A stretch of 21,060 nt of DNA, taken from Pseudobutyrivibrio sp. GTDB lineage: Bacteria > Bacillota_A > Clostridia > Lachnospirales > Lachnospiraceae. Both the position numbers and the translations under genes were made by a program. The notes under the pieces were generated by a model that saw nothing but the letters and a program-made list of their open reading frames with translations, made no database searches and was not told the origin of the DNA. Location of the stretch: positions 1 through 21,060 of the forward strand of contig JAILNO010000113.1 in assembly GCA_024691465.1 (NCBI GenBank), read 5' to 3'. How positions within the stretch are numbered: the first letter of the stretch is position 1; the number at the start of each line of letters is the position of its first letter. Shown here piece after piece: positions 16,290-21,060 of this stretch.

Positions 16290-19200
16290 GGAAAAAGCTT
16301 AATAATTACAGAGAAACCATCTGTTGCTAGAGATTTCGCTAGAGTGCTTAAGGTATCTGGTAATCAGAATGGTTTCATTGAAAATAATGAGTATGTCATT
16401 AGTTGGTGTTATGGCCATCTGGTTCAGATGGTTTATCCAGAGGAATATGACATTAAGTATAAGAATTGGAAGTTGGAGGATCTGCCATTTCTTCCTAAGG
16501 ATTATAAGTACGGGGTAGTTGAGTCAGCAAAGGATCAGTATGCGGTAGTTAATGGACTGCTTCACAGAGAAGATATTGATACAGTATACTGGGCAGGCGA
16601 TTCAGGAAAAGAAGGACAGACCATCGAGGAGAATATTCGTAATTATGGTGGTGTCCGTCAGGGGATGACTGAGCTTAGAGTATGGATTGATTCTCAGACA
16701 GATGATGAGATTCTTAGAGGCATTAAGGAAGCCAAGCCTATGTCCGATTATGCTAAGCTAGGTGCTTCTGGCATCATGCGTACTATAGAGGACTATAGTT
16801 TAGGTATTAATTTCTCGCGCGCACTATCAGTTAAATATGGTCGTCTAATAAATGATGCTGCAGCCACTACCAGCTATTCAGCCATTGCTCTTGGAAGAGT
16901 TATGACTTGTGTACTTGGTATGGTTGTTGAGAGAGAGCGTGAGATTCGTAATTTCAATGAGGATCCCTTCTTTAGGATTATTGGTAAATTCGCTGATGTA
17001 AAATTCCCAGGGGAGTGGAAAGCAGTTGAGGGCTCTAAGTATTTCCAATCTCCACTATTGTATGGCGATAAGGGAAATGGCTTCAAAGAAAAGCAAAACG
17101 CTGAGAAGTTAATTGAGGATTTAACTAATAAAGAGGCTTCGATTAAAGATAAAGAAGCTGGAATCTCTAAGAAGAGAGCACCACTTCTATTTAATCTGGC
17201 TGAGTTGCAATCTGAGTGTTCTAAGCGATTTAAGATTTCTCCAGCGCAGACTCTTGATATCATTCAGGAATTATATGAGAAAAAATATACTACATATCCT
17301 AGAACGGATGCCAGAGTACTGACCACTGCTGTTGCTAAGGAGATTAGTAAGAACCTTAATAAGCTTCAGAATTATGGCCCTACGGCTAAGTATGTTCATG
17401 ATATCCTAGCTGAGCGCAAGTACTTAGGCATAGAGAAGACTAGTTACACTGATGATAGCAAGGTTACGGATCACTATGCAATTATTCCTACAGGCCAGTG
17501 CAATGGCATAGAGAATCTATCTGGACTTAGTCAGCGTGTATATGAGCTTATTGTGCGTAGATTCCTGTCTATATTCTATCCTCCTGCCGAGTATAAGAAT
17601 GTGAAGATCGTAGTACAGATTGATAATGAACAATTCTTTGCAGGTTCTAAGCTACTAGTTAAGCCTGGTTATCTTGAGATAGCAGGGATACCTAAGGCTA
17701 AGACTAACGATTCCTCAGAAGCTGATGAAGATTCTGAGGAAGAGGATGACTTTTCTAAAGAGAAGTTCGTTGAATTCGTGGAGAATGCTACGGTGGGTGA
17801 TACTATCAGTGTGGATTCTTTTGAACTTAAGGAGGGCAAGACATCCCCTCCTAAGAGATACACTTCAGGCTCACTTATCCTTGCAATGGAGAATGCAGGT
17901 AAGCTTATTGAGGATGAGGAATTACGTGAGCAGATTAAGACTACAGGTATAGGTACCTCAGCTACTAGAGGTGAGATATTAGAGAAGCTTGTTAAGATTA
18001 ATTATCTCAATCAGAACAATAAGACACAGGTTATATCACCTGAGCGATTGGGAGAGATGATTTATGAAGTAGTTAGACTGACTGTGCCTTCGCTTCTTAA
18101 GCCTGAGCAGACTGCTAACTGGGAGAAGGGCTTAGAGGGAATTATTAACGGCTCTGTGGACTTTAGCAATTATAGACAAGAGTTGGAGGATTATATTAGA
18201 ACTGAGACTAAGAATATGATAGAGCAGGATCTTACACAGACTATTGCTCTTAATATTAATCAGTTCACAGGTAAGGATTCTAAGGGCCTTGCCACAAGGA
18301 AGCCTCTTGGGATTAAGTGTCCTGCCTGCGGAGGAGAGCTCACTACTACATCCTTCGGATATGGTTGTAGCAATTATGGCAATGATGAAATTAAATGTAG
18401 ATTTAGTATCGGACAGATTGCTGGAGTAGACCTGTCAGAGGAACAGTTTAAGAAACTCATATTAGAGGGTAAGACTGATTTAATAGAGGGATTCAAGAGC
18501 AAAAATAATAAACCATTTAAGTCAGTTCTTAAGCTTGGTAAGAATGAGAATGGTGATTATAGCGTATCCTTTGACTTCTCTGAGACACCTACTGAGTATG
18601 TAGAAGGCCTAAAGTGTCCCGTGTGTGGTGGCGGTATAGTTCAGACTGGATATGGATTTGCCTGTGAGCACCGTTTCCAGGAAGAGAATCAATGTTATTT
18701 CTCAATTGGAGAGATTGCTGGCAAGAAGATTTCTTTAGAGGACTTTACCAAGCTTCTTTCAGACGGTGTGACAGATATTATATTAGGATTTAAGTCTAAG
18801 ACCAATCAGAAGTTTGACGCTAAATTAAGGCTTAAGACTAATGAAGAAGGCAAGAAGGTCATCGGATTTGATTTCGAGGGTATTGAGGCTGAGAAATTAG
18901 AGGGCTGTAAATGCCCAGATTGTGGTGGCGATATTCTTATTAAGATGTCGGGGTATGGTTGCGCCAATTTCAGTGCACAGGATGAGAATTCATGCAAGTT
19001 CTTCCTGGGGAAGACTATTGCATCTAAGAATATTACTCCAGCTATGGCGAAGAGTATTCTTTCTGGAGAGTCTGAGACTATCCGCGGCTTCAAGGGCAAG
19101 TCAGGCAAGAAATTTGACGCAAGACTTGTACTTAAGAAGAATGATGAGACGGGTAGAACTGAGGTCGTTTTTGATTTTGATAATGTAGAGCCTAATTACC

Positions 19201-20090
19201 TGGCCGATGTGGTATGCCCTGATTGCGGCTCTAAGATTGTTAAAACTAATTTTGGATTCGCTTGTGAGAAGTACTTTGATAAAGAGAATCAATGTAAGTT
19301 TGTAATAGGCGAGATTGCATCCAAGAAACTTACTGATGCAGATGCTAAGGAACTACTTGTTAATGGTATTACTAAGACTATCCGAGGCTTTAAGGGTAAG
19401 TCGGGTAAGAAGTTCGATGCATGTCTGGTACTTAAGAAGAATGATGAAGGCAAGTCTGAGATTTCATTTGATTTTGACAATGTAGAAGCTAAAGAGATTA
19501 AGGATGTTAAGTGTCCTCTATGCGGCGGCAAGATAGTAGTTACCCCTTTTGGATATGGATGCAGTAACTATAATAAGGATGATCCTGACAACTCATGTAG
19601 ATTTAATATAGGTCAGGTTGCAGGGGTTAAGATTAAGGAGGCTCAGGTTAAAGAACTTCTCGAAAAAGGAATCACTAGCACTATCAGTGGTTTTAAATCT
19701 AAAAAAGGTACGAAATTCGATGCAAAACTCACTTTAAATAAAGATGAGACAGGCAAGGTTACAGGAATAGGTTTTGCCTTTGAGGACGAGGAAAAGGAAT
19801 TACCTGAACTTAAGTGCCCAAAGTGTGGCAGCCCAATCATTAAAAACCACTTCGGCTACCATTGTAAGAATAATGTACGAGACAATGTTGACAGTTGTCC
19901 TTTCTATGTGGGTAAGGTTGCAGGAGTAGATATTCCCCTTGACCAATTCACTAAACTCATAACTGAAAAGAAAACTGATGTTATTAGTGGATTTTTGAGT
20001 AAAAAAGGATTATTCTTTGATGCGAGACTCAAATTAAATGATGAATTCAGAGTTGAGTTTGAGTTTGAAAATTATAATGGACAAAATTAG
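16287..20090 (+). CDS. topB: Topoisomerase III (type IA) with six C-terminal zinc-ribbon repeats
   Basis: A 1267-residue type IA DNA topoisomerase, which cuts one strand through a tyrosyl 5'-phosphate link and decatenates or relaxes DNA. The Toprim domain starts SLIITEKPSVAR (E9) and has AGDSGKEGQ at 103-111. The catalytic Tyr is Y337 in KYTTYPRTDAR, followed by TDHYAIIPTG and GIGTSATRGEIL; the core ends near residue 660. An acidic insert (SSEADEDSEEEDD) is near 475. The remaining 590 residues are six tandem units of about 100 residues, starting at 676, 775, 874, 975, 1074 and 1175. Each has four Cys (CPxCG...C...C; C678, C681, C694 and C704 in unit 1), then [FIV]xxG and a GFxxKxxxxFxxxLxL segment, the topoisomerase C-terminal repeat. 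Ordinary TopB proteins are around 650-750 residues, so this tail is long. Translation starts at TTG. topB is the family-level name; a topA-like role is unlikely given the motifs. Confidence 0.93.
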   Translation: MGKSLIITEKPSVARDFARVLKVSGNQNGFIENNEYVISWCYGHLVQMVYPEEYDIKYKNWKLEDLPFLPKDYKYGVVESAKDQYAVVNGLLHREDIDTVYWAGDSGKEGQTIEENIRNYGGVRQGMTELRVWIDSQTDDEILRGIKEAKPMSDYAKLGASGIMRTIEDYSLGINFSRALSVKYGRLINDAAATTSYSAIALGRVMTCVLGMVVEREREIRNFNEDPFFRIIGKFADVKFPGEWKAVEGSKYFQSPLLYGDKGNGFKEKQNAEKLIEDLTNKEASIKDKEAGISKKRAPLLFNLAELQSECSKRFKISPAQTLDIIQELYEKKYTTYPRTDARVLTTAVAKEISKNLNKLQNYGPTAKYVHDILAERKYLGIEKTSYTDDSKVTDHYAIIPTGQCNGIENLSGLSQRVYELIVRRFLSIFYPPAEYKNVKIVVQIDNEQFFAGSKLLVKPGYLEIAGIPKAKTNDSSEADEDSEEEDDFSKEKFVEFVENATVGDTISVDSFELKEGKTSPPKRYTSGSLILAMENAGKLIEDEELREQIKTTGIGTSATRGEILEKLVKINYLNQNNKTQVISPERLGEMIYEVVRLTVPSLLKPEQTANWEKGLEGIINGSVDFSNYRQELEDYIRTETKNMIEQDLTQTIALNINQFTGKDSKGLATRKPLGIKCPACGGELTTTSFGYGCSNYGNDEIKCRFSIGQIAGVDLSEEQFKKLILEGKTDLIEGFKSKNNKPFKSVLKLGKNENGDYSVSFDFSETPTEYVEGLKCPVCGGGIVQTGYGFACEHRFQEENQCYFSIGEIAGKKISLEDFTKLLSDGVTDIILGFKSKTNQKFDAKLRLKTNEEGKKVIGFDFEGIEAEKLEGCKCPDCGGDILIKMSGYGCANFSAQDENSCKFFLGKTIASKNITPAMAKSILSGESETIRGFKGKSGKKFDARLVLKKNDETGRTEVVFDFDNVEPNYLADVVCPDCGSKIVKTNFGFACEKYFDKENQCKFVIGEIASKKLTDADAKELLVNGITKTIRGFKGKSGKKFDACLVLKKNDEGKSEISFDFDNVEAKEIKDVKCPLCGGKIVVTPFGYGCSNYNKDDPDNSCRFNIGQVAGVKIKEAQVKELLEKGITSTISGFKSKKGTKFDAKLTLNKDETGKVTGIGFAFEDEEKELPELKCPKCGSPIIKNHFGYHCKNNVRDNVDSCPFYVGKVAGVDIPLDQFTKLITEKKTDVISGFLSKKGLFFDARLKLNDEFRVEFEFENYNGQN
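18312..20087 (+). repeat. Six tandem repeats within topB, about 300 bp each
   Basis: Units begin at 18312, 18609, 18906, 19209, 19506 and 19809 (lengths 297, 297, 303, 297, 303 and 279 bases). Each encodes a CPxCG zinc ribbon followed by a GFK/LxKxxxxF[DK] beta segment. Units 3 and 4 are closest in their second halves: 19081-19140 and 19381-19440 match at 49 of 60 bases, most differences being synonymous. Units 1 and 5, and 2 and 4, resemble each other in the zinc-ribbon half. Confidence 0.93.
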
Positions 20091-20114
20091 TACAATTAAG
20101 ATTGGAGAAATGAA

Positions 20115-20786
20115 ATGGAACAAGCTAAGATTAAGTCAATGTATAGCTTAGATCAAACAATCGCAAAGGATTTATTTGAAGGTAAGGAATACCCATGGGA
20201 AGTTCTTCCAGAGATTTCTGATTTCATTAAGAAGCTGGGAGAGACTCTTGATCCTGCCATCTATGAGAAGCGCGGTGAGGATATCTGGGTTGCTAAATCA
20301 GCTACTGTTTTTGATTCAGCTTATTTACATGGACCTCTTATCATCGATGAGGGTGCTGAGATTCGTCAGTGTGCATTCATTAGAGGTAATGCAATCGTTG
20401 GTAAGAATTGTGTAGTTGGTAATTCTACTGAGCTTAAGAATGTAGTACTTTTTAATAATGTGCAGGTTCCTCATTACAATTATGTAGGCGACTCAGTGCT
20501 TGGCTACAAGTCTCATATGGGTGCAGGATCTATTACTTCTAATGTCAAGAGTGATAAGACACTCGTAGTTGTTAAAGCAAGAGATGGAGAACAGATTGAG
20601 ACTGGTCTTAAGAAGTTCGGCGCAATGCTCGGAGACAATGTAGAGGTAGGATGTAATTCAGTTCTTAATCCTGGTACTGTAGTATGCCCTCGCTCCAATG
20701 TATATCCATTATCTCCTGTAAGAGGTGTGGTAGAAGCTGACAGCATTTTTAAGAGTCAGGATAATATAGTTAAGAAAACTAAATAA
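20115..20786 (+). CDS. Left-handed beta-helix (hexapeptide-repeat) protein, GlmU acetyltransferase-like
   Basis: A 223-residue protein with a helical N terminus (1-50) and hexapeptide repeats from about 57 to 195, the fold of trimeric acyl- and nucleotidyl-sugar transferases. The segment NSTELKNVVLFNN followed by VPHYNYVGDSVLGYKSHMGAGSIT closely follows the acetyltransferase domain of GlmU, including the His-x-x-Tyr pair (H120, Y123) used by GlmU. The GlmU N-terminal uridylyltransferase domain is absent, so the common database name 'UDP-N-acetylglucosamine pyrophosphorylase' for such proteins is doubtful. A sugar- or amino-sugar-directed acyltransferase is the best guess; the substrate is unknown. 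GGAG lies 7 bases before the ATG, in a 24-base gap after topB, so it may be read from the topB transcript. Two hairpins follow it. Confidence 0.8.
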   Translation: MEQAKIKSMYSLDQTIAKDLFEGKEYPWEVLPEISDFIKKLGETLDPAIYEKRGEDIWVAKSATVFDSAYLHGPLIIDEGAEIRQCAFIRGNAIVGKNCVVGNSTELKNVVLFNNVQVPHYNYVGDSVLGYKSHMGAGSITSNVKSDKTLVVVKARDGEQIETGLKKFGAMLGDNVEVGCNSVLNPGTVVCPRSNVYPLSPVRGVVEADSIFKSQDNIVKKTK

Positions 20787-20798
20787 TTATAGATTTTT

Positions 20799-20827
20799 GC
20801 GGGAGTTTTCATTATTTTCCTGCAAGA
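20799..20827 (+). other. Hairpin after the beta-helix gene, without T tract
   Basis: TTGCGGG pairs with CCTGCAA (one G-T wobble) around a T-rich loop. No T run follows, so it is not a standard terminator by itself; it lies 15 bases before a better one and may protect the transcript 3' end. Confidence 0.4.
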
Positions 20828-20841
20828 AGTCATATATACTT

Positions 20842-20873
20842 AAGACTCGTTCTTTTAAGGACGAGTCTTTTTT
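20842..20873 (+). terminator. Rho-independent terminator before the SPFH gene
   Basis: AAGACTCGT pairs with ACGAGTCTT around a 10-base loop, followed by a run of six T residues. It separates the topB/beta-helix unit from the next gene. Confidence 0.9.
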
Positions 20874-20921
20874 GTTAAAATGTAAAAAGATTAAAATTTT
20901 AGATATTATGGGAGGGAAGAA

Positions 20922-21060
20922 ATGGGTTTAATTAAAGCGTTAAGCGGCTCAGTTACTGGTGAGTTGGCAAATCAATGGAAAGAGTGTTTTGTTAGTGATT
21001 CTATGTCTGGTGATGTGCTTGTGAAGAGGGCTGTACACAAGGTATCTGGAAGAAGCTCTA
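20922..21060 (+). CDS. SPFH-domain (YdjI/virion core protein-like) protein, N-terminal fragment
   Basis: The window ends inside this gene, so only the first 46 residues are visible. They start MGLIKALSGSVTGELANQWKE and continue to VLVKRAVHKVSGRSS. This pattern (a short Gly/Ala-rich helix, then DQWKE- and GRSSN-like motifs) matches the N terminus of bacterial SPFH proteins annotated as 'virion core protein' or YdjI-like, which in relatives carry an SPFH/band-7 domain and often a C-terminal zinc ribbon. A strong GGAGGG site precedes the ATG by 6 bases and a terminator precedes the gene, so it begins a new transcription unit. The domain itself is outside the window, so the assignment rests on the N terminus alone. 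Confidence 0.65.
   Translation, partial: MGLIKALSGSVTGELANQWKECFVSDSMSGDVLVKRAVHKVSGRSS

Noticed and set aside
18312..20087. CRISPR or DNA-level satellite array suggested by the regular 300-base spacing
   Set aside because: The periodicity comes from protein repeats in one open frame; bases differ mostly at synonymous sites and there are no constant short repeats with spacers.
14820..20090. ATPase plus topoisomerase as a defence or mobile-element module
   Set aside because: No integrase, transposase, phage gene, restriction gene or flanking repeats are present, a probable terminator separates the two genes, and DUF234-type ATPases and topB occur widely in chromosomes. Two neighbours alone do not support a system.

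Overview
The window looks like chromosomal DNA from a low-GC Firmicute, most likely a member of the Lachnospiraceae (Butyrivibrio/Pseudobutyrivibrio/Lachnospira type). The grounds are the AT-rich composition, strong Shine-Dalgarno sites (AGGAG type) before many genes, the ispA-dxs-tlyA-nadK-argR-recN gene order typical of clostridia, and a DUF5688 protein, a family found mostly in gut Lachnospiraceae. I see no insertion sequence, phage module, CRISPR array or plasmid backbone. Most of the window is ordinary core genome.

Layout. (1) Bases 1-6300, + strand: a tightly packed operon with the 3' end of ispA, then dxs, tlyA, nadK, argR and recN, closed by a strong terminator at 6262-6299. It covers isoprenoid precursor synthesis, rRNA methylation, NADP synthesis, arginine regulation and recombination repair. 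(2) 6319-7002, +: a DUF5688 protein whose stop codon interlocks with that of the convergent operon. (3) 6999-10836, - strand: tRNA-Thr(CGT) followed after 28 bases by potA-potB-potC-potD, a complete polyamine ABC importer with overlapping genes. (4) 10837-10955: a divergent intergenic region with one promoter facing each way. (5) 10956-13322, +: a small membrane protein, queH (queuosine biosynthesis) and argH (last step of arginine synthesis), then a possible terminator. (6) 13475-14640: asd (archaeal/fungal-type aspartate-semialdehyde dehydrogenase) with its own terminator. (7) 14820-16178: a DUF234-type ATPase whose P-loop and nuclease-like residues are both altered. (8) 16287-20090: a 1267-residue topoisomerase III with six tandem C-terminal zinc-ribbon repeats. 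(9) 20115-20786: a stand-alone left-handed beta-helix protein resembling the GlmU acetyltransferase domain. (10) From 20922: the start of an SPFH-domain protein, cut by the window edge.

How the genes connect. ArgR (4047-4508) probably controls arginine genes such as argH in the same window, but I found no convincing ARG box. Terminators after recN, asd and before the SPFH gene divide the window into separate units. The pot operon has no terminator between its last gene and the convergent DUF5688 gene.

I do not see a clear new multi-gene system. The most unusual items are the topoisomerase III with six C-terminal repeats, the degenerate ATPase just upstream of it, and the tRNA-Thr/potA leader, where a TTG start follows a ribosome-binding site that could be masked by pairing with the tRNA 3' end.
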